Origin: Bacteroidota bacterium
GTDB taxonomy: Bacteria; Bacteroidota; Ignavibacteria; Tepidaquicellales; Tepidaquicellaceae
Direction of reading: 5' to 3'
Length of the DNA: 64,000 nucleotides
Assembly: GCA_018266845.1 (NCBI GenBank)
Contig: JAFDZO010000024.1
Coordinates: 22,927-86,926 of the forward strand
The translations under genes were made by a program, and so were the position numbers. Below the pieces are notes generated by a model, which saw only the letters and a list, made by a program, of their open reading frames with translations, did not search any database and had not been told where the DNA came from. This document shows positions 8,414 to 17,067 of this stretch, in pieces; the first letter of the stretch is position 1; each line of letters starts with the position of its first letter.

Positions 8414-8910
8414 TAAGTGTAATTTTTGTTAAACAATTCTACAAATATATTAATGGAATCAGCTAAAATAAAGAGAAAAGAAACTTAAAATTTTATTTCC
8501 GAATAAATTACAAACCGGAGAGGGGTAAGGGAATTCTTTCTAAAATACTTTTTGAGTTTAAGTTTTCAGCGGTTTGCAGAGAGACAATATATTGCGTTTT
8601 TACGTTAACAAATCCGATAATGTTTGCCTCGCTGCGGGCTGAGTCATCATTCTGCCGGTAAAATATTTTGCTGCAAGGTAAGTAAATTTTGCCCGATATA
8701 AAAAATATCTTGACAAGCGGATTTTCTTTAATTAACTTTGCATTAGAAAGTGCTTTGTGAATTGTGTTATTAGTGTAGTTGACCCTGTTTGAAAAGTGAT
8801 GCAACCTTTTTGAAAAACCCTAAGTCTAACACCTTAAAGCCCCTCAATCTTTTTTATAACTTTTCACAAAAAATCACGTAAACAACGAAAATTAAACACA
8901 TTAAGGCTAA
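8414..8910. other. Intergenic region, nothing assigned
   Basis: About 500 bases between divergent genes. An open frame on the minus strand (8508-8804) has an unusual composition, no recognisable motif and no start context, and I do not call it. The region must contain the promoters of both flanking genes, but no clear TAnnTTTG element was found. Confidence 0.4.
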
Positions 8911-11352
8911 ATGAAAAAAACTGTTCAATTACTGCTTTTTCTCTCGTTATTTATTGCGGGGTATTCCTCCTCAAATGCTCAGAATAATAATGGCGGAAAA
9001 ATCTCCGGGAAAGTAACGGATAAAGAAACAAATGCTCCGGTTCAGTCAGCGGCGGTAAAGCTTCTCAGCGGAAAAGACTCTTCAATTGTTTCGGGAACGG
9101 AAACCGATGCAAGCGGAAATTTTTCCTTTGATAAGGTTGCTTTCGGGAAATATTCTGTGCTTGTTGAACTTACAGGCTACTCAAAATCTTATGCAAGAGG
9201 AATTACGCTTAGCGATGGCAATCAAAATGTAAATCTCGATTTGAAATTAAAGTCAGGCACAACCACAACAGATGAAATCGTGGTTGAATCTGAAAAAAGT
9301 GAAATCGAGCTAAAGCCGGATAGAAGAGTTTTCAATGTCGAAAAAAATATGAACGTTACGGGCGGCTCTGCAATTGACGTGCTGAAAAATATTCCCTCGG
9401 TTTCGGTTGATGTTGACGGCAATGTAACGCTAAGAGGAAACTCAAATGTGAAAATAATTATTGACGGAAAACCTTTCGGCATTAACGGAGCTAATATGAA
9501 CACAATGCTTGAGCAGATTCCGGCAAACCAGATTTCTTCCGTCGAGTTGATTACAAATCCGGGGGCTAAGTTTGATGCTGAAGGCGCTTCCGGTATTATT
9601 AATATTGTCATGAAAAAAAATGACGGCGTTGGATATAACGGTAATGTTACTCTTAATGCAGGCACGAAGGATAAATACAACGGCTCATTTAATCTGAATG
9701 TAAAAAACAAAGGACTTAATCTGTTCGGAAACTACGATTATCGTTTGAATAATTTTTTCATAGAAGGAAACAGCGTAAGGGATAACTTTATCAACAGTGT
9801 TTATGCTATTACGAACCAGTCTTCAGACGGAAATTTTAGAAACTACTCGCATTTCGGCAAAGGCGGACTTGATTATACTTTTGATAACAATAACTCTTTG
9901 AGCTTATCAGGTAACTATAACGACAGGAACAGACAGCGCTCTGAAAGCAATAGAGTTACTCAGTTTAATACACAAAATTCTCAAACAGGGGATTACTTGA
10001 ACTCGATGTTTGAGAAAGGGGACGGATACAGCTTTAATATTGCAAGCAACTACACATTAAAGTTTAAAAATCCGAAACAATCTCTTTCAAATGATTTCAG
10101 TTTCCTGAGATGGACGGATAACTCGACAAGCAATAATACAACTGACTATTATATTAATCAGGGAACTCCGCAGGCGAAGAGAAACCAATTCAATAATGAA
10201 AGCAACGATGAATTCAACGGGCAGCTTGATTATACGCATCCTTTCTCCGAAGATATTAAGCTGGAGGCAGGAATAAAAGAAACATACAGAAATACGGATA
10301 AAGATTACAGAAGCGAAAACTATAATTACGTTACTAACACTTACGATTATGATGCAAACCTTAGCAATCATTTTAAATATTCGGATAACATCGCTGCGGC
10401 ATATCTAACATTTTCTGCAAAAGTAAAGAACACAACTTTTATGCTGGGCTTAAGAGGCGAGCAGACGAATACTGACGGCAATTTGATTACAACAAACAAT
10501 ACTTTTAAGACAGATTACTTTGACTTATTCCCAAGTGTAAGCGTTTCCCAAAAACTTGGAATTACAGAAGAGCTTTCCGCAAGCTACAGCAGAAGAATTT
10601 ACAGACCGGGAATATGGGATTTGAATCCCTTCGTAGTGGCTTCCGACCCGCTGAATTATTTTTCTGGCAATCCGAAGGTGAAGCCGGAATATACAAATTC
10701 GTATGAGCTAAGCTTCATAAAATATTTTTCTGCGACAACCATCACTCCGACTGTTTTCTTTAGAGATACTTATGATAAAATCACAAGAACAAGAGTGCTG
10801 ACAGACAGCAATAGAACGCTTACAACTGTTGATAATCTTGAAAGAAGCAAATCTTACGGCGCAGAGCTTGTAATGAATACGACTCTTTTTCAGTTCTGGA
10901 ATCTCAACGGAAGCGTAAGCTATTTCAAAAATGATGTAACGGCAAATATTCCTAATGTTCCTTCATCCAATTCTACTTATTCATGGAGCGGAAGGGCTTC
11001 TTCATTTATGAGGCTGCCGGGCATACTGGATATTCAGTTTTCTTATTTCTATTCAGGCAAACAGATTACCACGCAAGGCACAGTTGAGCCGTTCACATCG
11101 TTCGATGTTTCTTTGAAAAAAGATTTTCTTGATAACCGCGCGAGCTTAAGCTTGAGAGTTCAGGATGTATTTAATAATCTAAAATTCAAAGTGCTTATTG
11201 ATGACCCGAATTTCACTGAAAATCTTTTCAGAAAAAGAGATACCAGAGCAGGCTTTTTAACTTTTACATATAAATTCGGCAAGGAAGATAAAAATCAGAA
11301 AAGAAGAAAGAACGATACTGCTCCGCCGCCAAGCGACGGAATGGGCTTCTAA
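8911..11352 (+). CDS. TonB-dependent receptor-like outer-membrane beta-barrel protein with N-terminal carboxypeptidase-regulatory-like domain
   Basis: An 813-residue outer-membrane protein. A signal peptide (about 1-23, ending SSNAQ) is followed by a carboxypeptidase-regulatory-like domain (30-110: GKISGKVTDKETNAPV, DASGNFSFDKV), a plug-like domain (about 120-235: GGSAIDVLKNIPSVSVD, GNSNVKIIIDGKP, ELITNPGAKFDAEGASGII) and a long beta-barrel rich in aromatic-ended strands up to the end. This is the layout of the barrel family common in Bacteroidota (OMP_b-brl type). The C-terminus after the last strand is an unusual charged tail (KRRKNDTAPPPSDGMGF). It probably imports a siderophore or other large ligand using the TonB complex; the ligand is not known, and no SusD partner or regulator sits beside it. 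A terminator follows at 11380. Confidence 0.88.
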   Translation: MKKTVQLLLFLSLFIAGYSSSNAQNNNGGKISGKVTDKETNAPVQSAAVKLLSGKDSSIVSGTETDASGNFSFDKVAFGKYSVLVELTGYSKSYARGITLSDGNQNVNLDLKLKSGTTTTDEIVVESEKSEIELKPDRRVFNVEKNMNVTGGSAIDVLKNIPSVSVDVDGNVTLRGNSNVKIIIDGKPFGINGANMNTMLEQIPANQISSVELITNPGAKFDAEGASGIINIVMKKNDGVGYNGNVTLNAGTKDKYNGSFNLNVKNKGLNLFGNYDYRLNNFFIEGNSVRDNFINSVYAITNQSSDGNFRNYSHFGKGGLDYTFDNNNSLSLSGNYNDRNRQRSESNRVTQFNTQNSQTGDYLNSMFEKGDGYSFNIASNYTLKFKNPKQSLSNDFSFLRWTDNSTSNNTTDYYINQGTPQAKRNQFNNESNDEFNGQLDYTHPFSEDIKLEAGIKETYRNTDKDYRSENYNYVTNTYDYDANLSNHFKYSDNIAAAYLTFSAKVKNTTFMLGLRGEQTNTDGNLITTNNTFKTDYFDLFPSVSVSQKLGITEELSASYSRRIYRPGIWDLNPFVVASDPLNYFSGNPKVKPEYTNSYELSFIKYFSATTITPTVFFRDTYDKITRTRVLTDSNRTLTTVDNLERSKSYGAELVMNTTLFQFWNLNGSVSYFKNDVTANIPNVPSSNSTYSWSGRASSFMRLPGILDIQFSYFYSGKQITTQGTVEPFTSFDVSLKKDFLDNRASLSLRVQDVFNNLKFKVLIDDPNFTENLFRKRDTRAGFLTFTYKFGKEDKNQKRRKNDTAPPPSDGMGF

Positions 11353-11379
11353 ACTCTTCTTAAACAATTATCTTGAAAG

Positions 11380-11414
11380 TGCCAATGCGCGAAAGCTCAT
11401 TGGCATTTTTTTTT
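11380..11414 (+). terminator. Rho-independent terminator after the TonB-type receptor gene
   Basis: Stem TGCCAATG (11380-11387) with CATTGGCA (11398-11405), a 10-nt loop, then nine T residues. It lies 27 bases after the stop codon of the receptor gene. Confidence 0.85.
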
Positions 11415-11569
11415 AAACAGATTTTTTTTACATCAAAGATGCAAAGATAAATTCAAGTCAGCAAAAAATTTATGCTTCCCTGTTAAAGAGTTTTACCGCT
11501 TCAAAATAAACTTCAACTCTTCAGTTTTTTTGTTTTTATAATACAATTTCATAGGGAAACTTTTCAAAC

Positions 11570-11599
11570 TTGTAAATTATTTTTATTAGTATAATTTTG
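11570..11599 (+). promoter_or_regulatory. Bacteroidota-type promoter for the DUF3298-like lipoprotein gene
   Basis: TTG at 11570-11572 (-33 element) is followed after 19 nt by TAATTTTG at 11592-11599, which matches the TAnnTTTG -7 consensus of Bacteroidota sigma factor promoters. The ATG of the next gene is at 11618, leaving a leader of only about a dozen bases. Confidence 0.55.
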
Positions 11600-11617
11600 G
11601 TTTAATAATTTACCACT

Positions 11618-12538
11618 ATGAAAAAAATATTTTTTATACCTGCAATATTTATCTTGGCGCTTGCCCTTTGTTCCTGCACTAGAGAATCTTCTAAGACGGC
11701 AGACAATAAGAATACTCCTCAAGTTACCGATACTAAAAAAGACCAGACAAGTTCAACTACAACAAACGGCGATAAAAACTCTCCTCAGACGGGGCAGAAC
11801 ACAAGCCCGCAGGGTTCCGGCAGTAATTCATCAGGAGATTTGCCGAAGTTTACTCAAAAATCCCATGTGAAATCCTACAAGGGATGCGATATTACCAAAG
11901 ATGACTGCGCGAACATTCAGATTTATTATCTTGAAATGGCAGATGGAAAATATTCATCAGTCGTTAATCAGCTTATCAAAGAGCAGGCAATGAATGTTTA
12001 CAGCTTTGAGGAAAGCCCGAAGTATAAAGACTTGAGTGAAGTAACTGATGCGTTTATGAAAGACTATGAAGAATTCAAAAAAGATGTTCCCGATGCCCCC
12101 GGAGCATGGTATCTAAAGGACACCACTGCTATTATCACAAACACTCCTGAAATACTCTGCTTTGAAAACAGGCATGAGAGCTATTTGGGCGGCGCGCATG
12201 GCTCATTCAATGTTGCATATACAAATGTAGATATGAGAACAGGCAAGAGATTAAATACAGCTAATATTTTTGTGAAAGATTTCAAAAAAACTTTGAATGC
12301 TTTAATCGAAAAAGAAATCAGAAAAATTCTTGAAATAAAGCCGGGACAGTCTTTGACTGACGGAGGGTTGTTTGAAAATACCGTTGGCTTTAATGAAAAC
12401 TTTGCAATTAAAAAAGACGGGATAGAGTTTTTATATAATCAATACGAAATAGCTCCGTATGCGCTTGGCGTAATCGAGGTAAAGCTTTCTTACAAAGACC
12501 TTGAATCAATATTGAATAAAGAAGTGGTAAAAATGTAA
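11618..12538 (+). CDS. Lipoprotein with DUF4163/DUF3298 (RsiV/PdaC-like) domain
   Basis: A 306-residue exported lipoprotein. The signal peptide ends in the lipobox LCSC with acylated C20, followed by a low-complexity S/T/N/Q-rich linker (about 22-85) and a globular domain (90-306). In that domain YLGGAHGSFNVAYTN and the later YNQYEIAPYALGVIEV with SYKDLESIL are hallmarks of DUF3298 proteins, whose relatives include RsiV (lysozyme-binding anti-sigma factor) and PdaC (peptidoglycan deacetylase N-terminal region). The exact role is not known; a link to the cell envelope is inferred. It converges with the histidine kinase gene, the two stops being one base apart, so the pair may share or lack terminators. 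Confidence 0.8.
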   Translation: MKKIFFIPAIFILALALCSCTRESSKTADNKNTPQVTDTKKDQTSSTTTNGDKNSPQTGQNTSPQGSGSNSSGDLPKFTQKSHVKSYKGCDITKDDCANIQIYYLEMADGKYSSVVNQLIKEQAMNVYSFEESPKYKDLSEVTDAFMKDYEEFKKDVPDAPGAWYLKDTTAIITNTPEILCFENRHESYLGGAHGSFNVAYTNVDMRTGKRLNTANIFVKDFKKTLNALIEKEIRKILEIKPGQSLTDGGLFENTVGFNENFAIKKDGIEFLYNQYEIAPYALGVIEVKLSYKDLESILNKEVVKM

Positions 12539-12539
12539 T

Positions 12540-14465
12540 TCAGGCTTTATTAAATTCCAGAGTGAATTTTGTGCCTTTGCCTATTTCAGAAGTAACCTGA
12601 ATGCTTCCTCTCATAATTTCCGTAAGCTTTTTTACGATTGAAAGACCAAGACCGGTTGAAAGTTCTCCTCCGGTCGGTTTTGAGCTTATCTTTGCAAACT
12701 TATCAAAGAGTTTTGAAATCTCTCCGGGCTTTACTCCCTGACCTTCATCTTCAACTTCAATAATAATTTTACTTTCCTTTTCAAATATTTTGATGAAAAC
12801 TTTTTTCCCGGGATAAGTATATTTTATACCGTTTGAAACAAGGTTGCTCAAAATCTGCTCAAGAGAATATCTGTCGGCTTTTGCTTTTAGTTCCGCGCTT
12901 TCACTTTGCACTACAAGTGAAATATTTTTTTCATCTGCGCTGGACTGGTAAATTTTTATCACTTCCTGTATCACTTCGGAAACTTTTACTGCCTCAAGGC
13001 GGTAGTTATAATTTCCCGATTCGATTCTGTTTACATTCAAAAGATTTTTCAGAAGTATAAGCAGCTTATCGGTGAGCTTTACTATTCCGTCGGAGTATTC
13101 AATAATTTCCGATTCGTTCAGCTTTATGTTTTCCTGCCGCAAAATTTCGGCGATGGAATGTATGGATGCAATAGGGTCGCGTAAATCGTGCGAAGCTATC
13201 CCAAGGAATTCATTTTTCTGCTTATTGATTTCCTCAAGGCGCTCATTCAGCTTGGAAAGCTCAATAGATTTTTGCCTGTAGAATTCGGAGATTTTCTTTT
13301 CGTTTTCAGTTTCATAGACAATCTGGAGATTTTTTATTCTTGCCTCCGAGTTATCAAGCAGAAGTGTCTGTTTTATTTTAATGTGTTTTTCAAGATGTTC
13401 ATAGGCAATTTTGTAATTGTTTTTAGCCGCGTGAACTTTAGAAAGCAGCAAATGCCCTCCATCCAGAATTGTATCATAACCGTTTTCATCGGCAAGCTTC
13501 ATGCTTCTCTCAAGATTTTCCAAAGATTCGTCATACAATCCTTCTTTTAATTGAAGCTCGCCAATTTCCTGAAGTGTTTCGCAAAGACCGAAAGGATATT
13601 TCAGTTCCTTTTGCATCTTATAGCACTTGCGGAAATATTTCATTGCCTCTTTGAATCCTTTGAGTTCGTACACACTGACGGCAATATTATTAAGGACTAA
13701 AGCAATTCCGTGCGTATCTGACATTTCCTCCCTGAGAGCGAGGCATTTTTGATAATAGTCGAGCGCCTTTTCATGCTCTTCAAGCTTGGAGTAAACTACT
13801 CCTAGATTCATAAGAATGTTTCCGCGGACATATTTGTCATTGGTTTTTTCGGAGAGGCTGAGAGCTTTCTTATAATTTTCTAAGGCAATATTAATGTTGG
13901 TAAGCTTCAAATGAACCGTTCCGATATTGCTGTATGTGTTTCCGAGCGTAGCAATATCGTTCAGCTCTATCTTCGTATTCAGCGCGCGTATGTAATACTC
14001 CAGTGCTTTATAGTTTTCGCTTAGCTGAAGGTATATGTTGCCGATGTTATTTTCGGCTATGGACTCGGATTTTTTGTCGTTTACTTCTTTTGAGGCGAAA
14101 AGGGCTTTCTGATAGTTCTCCAGCGCTTTTTTGAAATCGCTTTTGTACAGGTAAACTCCTCCATAGTTATTATAGCAGTGCCCCATGCCTGCCTTTTCTC
14201 CGAGATTTTCATAGATAGAATATGCTTCATCGGTAATTTCTTTTGCTTCATCAAACTTGCTGATTCTTAAATAATAGTATCCGTAGAGGTAGTAATTTCT
14301 AGCCAAGCCTTTGTGATAGGAAACTTCTTTTGCGAGGGACTGCGCTTTATCGAGAAGCTCTTTTGCCAATGTAATATCGTTATTGGCAGCTTTGAGAGCT
14401 TCTTCGTTCAGCTTATCAATTTCTTCTTTGATGTGAACATCATTTTTGAGTTCCGGCATACTCAA
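12540..14465 (-). CDS. Soluble TPR-repeat sensor histidine kinase
   Basis: A 641-residue cytosolic kinase. Residues about 15-370 are tetratricopeptide repeats (for example NNYGGVYLYKSDFKKALENY, NIGNIYLQLSENYKALEYY, NLGVVYSKLEEHEKALDYY), at least seven in a row. A coiled coil (385-418) leads to the HisKA dimerisation domain with H426 in FLGIASHDLRDPI and the HATPase domain: N-box LSNLVSNGIKYTY (N541, N545), G1 DEGQGVKPGEI, G2 GLGLSIVKKL. No signal peptide or membrane helix is visible, so it senses an internal signal or a protein partner through the TPRs. No response regulator is encoded next to it, so it is an orphan kinase. A terminator hairpin lies just before its start codon. Confidence 0.88.
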   Translation of the reverse strand: MSMPELKNDVHIKEEIDKLNEEALKAANNDITLAKELLDKAQSLAKEVSYHKGLARNYYLYGYYYLRISKFDEAKEITDEAYSIYENLGEKAGMGHCYNNYGGVYLYKSDFKKALENYQKALFASKEVNDKKSESIAENNIGNIYLQLSENYKALEYYIRALNTKIELNDIATLGNTYSNIGTVHLKLTNINIALENYKKALSLSEKTNDKYVRGNILMNLGVVYSKLEEHEKALDYYQKCLALREEMSDTHGIALVLNNIAVSVYELKGFKEAMKYFRKCYKMQKELKYPFGLCETLQEIGELQLKEGLYDESLENLERSMKLADENGYDTILDGGHLLLSKVHAAKNNYKIAYEHLEKHIKIKQTLLLDNSEARIKNLQIVYETENEKKISEFYRQKSIELSKLNERLEEINKQKNEFLGIASHDLRDPIASIHSIAEILRQENIKLNESEIIEYSDGIVKLTDKLLILLKNLLNVNRIESGNYNYRLEAVKVSEVIQEVIKIYQSSADEKNISLVVQSESAELKAKADRYSLEQILSNLVSNGIKYTYPGKKVFIKIFEKESKIIIEVEDEGQGVKPGEISKLFDKFAKISSKPTGGELSTGLGLSIVKKLTEIMRGSIQVTSEIGKGTKFTLEFNKA

Positions 14466-14473
14466 TAAATAAA

Positions 14474-14501
14474 AAAGGTTTTCAATCTCTTGAAAACCTT
14501 T
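14474..14501 (-). terminator. Terminator hairpin directly before the histidine-kinase start codon
   Basis: An 11-bp perfect stem, AAAGGTTTTCA (14474-14484) and TGAAAACCTTT (14491-14501), loop ATCTCT. On the minus strand a run of Ts follows and the kinase ATG is only about 8 bases beyond the stem. It ends transcription of the fatty-acid hydroxylase gene that stops at 14529. Confidence 0.75.
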
Positions 14502-14528
14502 AAAAATAAAAATTTGCTGTGTAAAAAA

Positions 14529-15182
14529 TCAATTGGAATTTTCCCGGCTTTCTTCTTTAATGTGCGGAGGAACGGTTGAGAAAACATAATCCCATAACGG
14601 ATTGCTCACGCCGTATGCAGTATGTTCGTCATTATAGTGATGGCGCAGATGATATTCCTTTAAATACTTGCCGATTTTTCCCTTCATAGGCATGTGATGT
14701 GTAGCGAAATGAATGGAATCATAAGCAATATAGCCAATGATAAAGCCTCCGAAAACGGCAAAGCCGTAAACTCCAAAAGACCATTGGTAAATGAAATAGA
14801 AAAGAATCGCAAGCGGAGCGCTTACGAGAAGCGGCATTACAAGACGAGTCCTGTCCCTGGGATAATCGTGATGAATACCGTGAACTAAAAAATGAATTCT
14901 TTTACCCGTATCAGATTTTGGGTGATAATGAAATGCCCATCTGTGAAAAGAGTATTCAAAAATCGTCCATATAATAACACCTAAAACAAAAAACATTGCC
15001 GTGTTTACCGGATTGATTGCTGCATAAGATAAATAGAGACAATAAGCAGCGACAGGCAGGTAAACAACAACAGGAGTAATAGGATGTATATGAGAAAAAT
15101 ATTCCAGAACCGGATTTTTGAATAACCTTACAGTTTCATCCCTGTTGGAAACGAATTTCCCTTTTGACCTCATTAGATTCAT
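14529..15182 (-). CDS. Fatty-acid hydroxylase / sterol-desaturase superfamily membrane protein
   Basis: A 217-residue inner-membrane di-iron enzyme. Four hydrophobic segments are visible (about 36-54, 60-77, 118-138, 142-160). The histidine clusters that bind the iron pair are present: FEYSFHRWAFHYHP, HFLVHGIHHDYPRD, HFATHHMP and EYHLRHHYND. The order and spacing, and the short length, match bacterial relatives of fatty-acid 2-hydroxylase (FA2H/Scs7) without the cytochrome b5 domain. Predicted role: oxygen-dependent hydroxylation of a fatty-acyl or sphingolipid chain, which would fit a sphingolipid-making Bacteroidota member, but substrate is inferred. It is preceded by a long region of hairpins with no gene. 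Confidence 0.85.
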   Translation of the reverse strand: MNLMRSKGKFVSNRDETVRLFKNPVLEYFSHIHPITPVVVYLPVAAYCLYLSYAAINPVNTAMFFVLGVIIWTIFEYSFHRWAFHYHPKSDTGKRIHFLVHGIHHDYPRDRTRLVMPLLVSAPLAILFYFIYQWSFGVYGFAVFGGFIIGYIAYDSIHFATHHMPMKGKIGKYLKEYHLRHHYNDEHTAYGVSNPLWDYVFSTVPPHIKEESRENSN

Positions 15183-15241
15183 ACTGCAAAATAGTAAACT
15201 AAATTGAAAAAAATAATTTATAAATTTTTCCCTATGTTTCC

Positions 15242-15457
15242 CGGCGCGGGGCAGGGCTGTTAAGTTCTGATGTTCACTTAAATATATTCTCCCACATTCT
15301 CCTTACCAAACTCTGTTTGGTAAGGTATTATGGGGCGAAACTCCGTTTCGCATCCAAAAGCGGAACAGAGTTCCGCTCACTCTTTCCGTCCCAAACAGGA
15401 GTTTGGGACGGAGTTCTTCTAATTTTCTTAAGAACTTAACAGCCCTGCGGCGCGGGG
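15242..15457. mobile_element. Candidate MITE-like insertion: 196-bp hairpin element with 17-bp inverted ends and 10-bp flanking direct repeats
   Basis: CAGGGCTGTTAAGTTCT (15252-15268) and AGAACTTAACAGCCCTG (15431-15447) are perfect inverted repeats. Immediately outside each lies the same ten bases, CGGCGCGGGG (15242-15251 and 15448-15457), in direct orientation, as a target-site duplication would be. Inside are four separate perfect hairpins: 15301-15325, 15335-15351, 15360-15376 and 15386-15411. There is no coding frame of interest. It could instead be a structured RNA or a folded intergenic repeat; the direct repeat argues for insertion. Confidence 0.6.
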
Positions 15458-15460
15458 AAG

Positions 15461-15584
15461 CGCTAAGTTTTGCGAAACTTAATTTCTCTTTCCAAGTCTG
15501 GAAAGAATGTGTAAAAAATTCTTGTTTCTCCCTGCGAAACAGGGTTTTGAAGATACATTCCGTCTCAAACAGGGTTTGGGACGG
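15461..15584. repeat. Continuation of the hairpin array downstream of the MITE-like element
   Basis: Further hairpins follow: AAGTTT/AAACTT (15465-15480), CTTTCCA/TGGAAAG (15488-15505) and CCGTCTCAAAC/GTTTGGGACGG (15560-15584, one wobble pair). The last is almost identical to the fourth hairpin of the element at 15386-15411. An open frame across this area (15403-15594) is a by-product of the repeats. The rest of the space up to 15740 shows nothing I can name. Confidence 0.6.
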
Positions 15585-15740
15585 AGTATTTTAAAAAATC
15601 AAAAACGATATTTACATGTAAGTAGAGACGTAAAATATTGCGTCTCTACGATATGACAATCTGACAGAATACAAACTTGTCAACATTTTTAGATTCCTGA
15701 GAAACTAAAAAATATTCAAATGTAGGAACAGCTTATGATT

Positions 15741-17057
15741 TTACTTCTCGCTGTTCAGCAATTCTTCCAAATCGGTTCTTGCAATGAGGTAATCGTAAAC
15801 AGCCTGTATGTATGCAAGTCTCGACTGGTTTACTGATAAGTTTGCATCAAGCACATCAATCTGTGTGAGAACTCCGTTTTTAAAGCTGGAGTTTGCAAGC
15901 TCAAGTCCTCTTTCTGAAAGCTTTACGGTTTCATATTGCGCGCGGATTCTTTTCTTCGCGTCTTCTATTCTCAGCAATACGCTTTGCGCCTGAATTTTTA
16001 GTTTACTCTTTACGTCGGCAATCAGCTCGTCTGATTTTCTTACTTCGATTTCACTCTGGTGGACCTTGTAATCTGTTCTGAAGAAGTTAAGATTCCATGA
16101 AAGCCCGATTCCCATATTGAATGTATTAAAAAATCTGTATCTGTCTAATGAGCGCCCGTCATCTTCGTTTGAAGTTAATCCATAGTTTGCAAAAGCATAT
16201 AGCTTAGGCATGTAGGTTGCTTTATCTACTCTTATTAATTCCTGATTGATTAATTTACTTACGCTCAATTGCTTCACTGAAATATTTTCCTTCGCAACTC
16301 TTTCAAGCAATGCATCAGTTGTGCCGAATACTTCAGTCGAATCGTAAGATAAATTTCCCATTACATCAAATTCCTCATCAGTCTTATTTCCGATTGCATT
16401 CTTCAGATTTTTTTTGCTCAATAAAAGATTGCTTTGTGAGCTTGAGAGGGAAGGAATGATGTTATCAACTTTTACTTTTGCTCGCAGGTAGTCAAACTCC
16501 GTAGCGACTCCGTTTCTGTAACGGGATTCTACCACAGTAAGATTTGACTGCGCATTATCGAGGCTTGCTTTGTTTACATCAATAACCTGCTTTGCCAAAA
16601 GAACTCCGTAGTAAGATTTTTTTACAGTAGAGGTAACTTTTATTTCTTTCGACTTAGTATTTTTCTGCGCAAGGTCAGAATAATATTTCGCGATTTGTAT
16701 TCCCGAAAAAACAGGAGTACCCAAAAGCGGTATCGGTTCATTTAAACTTAGAGAAGTGGTGATAGCGTTATCAGTTCCTAAAAACACAGACTGCCCTGCG
16801 AAGTTTAAAACCTGCTTCTTGAAATTTCTCTGGTATGTTGAGCCAAGCGTTATAGTCGGAACAAGATTTTCGCTATATACCTGAGATACGTATTCGTTTG
16901 CTTTTAACTCATCGAATCTTGCAATCACTAAATCAGAGTTGTTCGATTTTGCAAGTGAGATTGCTTCAGGCAGCGTAATGGTGCGGGTTTGTGAAAAACC
17001 CGCGCCGGCTGTTATAAAAAATAAACCTGCAATTAAAATTGATTTTATTTTATTCAT
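15741..17057 (-). CDS. TolC-family outer-membrane efflux channel
   Basis: A 438-residue outer-membrane protein with a cleavable signal peptide (about 1-22, GAGFSQ). The body shows the internal duplication of TolC: ITLPEAISLAKSNNSDLVIA and later long amphipathic helices (LLERVAKENISVKQLSVSKL; VKLSERGLELANSSFKNGVL) around strand pairs. Near the end DVLDANLSVNQSRLAYIQA and YDYLIARTDLEELL are typical of OEP-domain proteins. It forms the exit duct for the RND pump encoded ten bases upstream in the same operon. Confidence 0.88.
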   Translation of the reverse strand: MNKIKSILIAGLFFITAGAGFSQTRTITLPEAISLAKSNNSDLVIARFDELKANEYVSQVYSENLVPTITLGSTYQRNFKKQVLNFAGQSVFLGTDNAITTSLSLNEPIPLLGTPVFSGIQIAKYYSDLAQKNTKSKEIKVTSTVKKSYYGVLLAKQVIDVNKASLDNAQSNLTVVESRYRNGVATEFDYLRAKVKVDNIIPSLSSSQSNLLLSKKNLKNAIGNKTDEEFDVMGNLSYDSTEVFGTTDALLERVAKENISVKQLSVSKLINQELIRVDKATYMPKLYAFANYGLTSNEDDGRSLDRYRFFNTFNMGIGLSWNLNFFRTDYKVHQSEIEVRKSDELIADVKSKLKIQAQSVLLRIEDAKKRIRAQYETVKLSERGLELANSSFKNGVLTQIDVLDANLSVNQSRLAYIQAVYDYLIARTDLEELLNSEK

Positions 17058-17067
17058 TTTTGAAAAA

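Noticed and set aside
8508..8804. 98-codon open frame on the minus strand
   Set aside because: No recognisable motif, mixed composition, no start context and it fills an intergenic gap; left as non-coding.
15301..15584. CRISPR array
   Set aside because: Repeats are different hairpins with no constant repeat and spacer length, and no cas genes are near.
15403..15594. 63-codon open frame over the hairpin array
   Set aside because: It runs through self-complementary repeats, so its reading frame is a by-product of the repeats.
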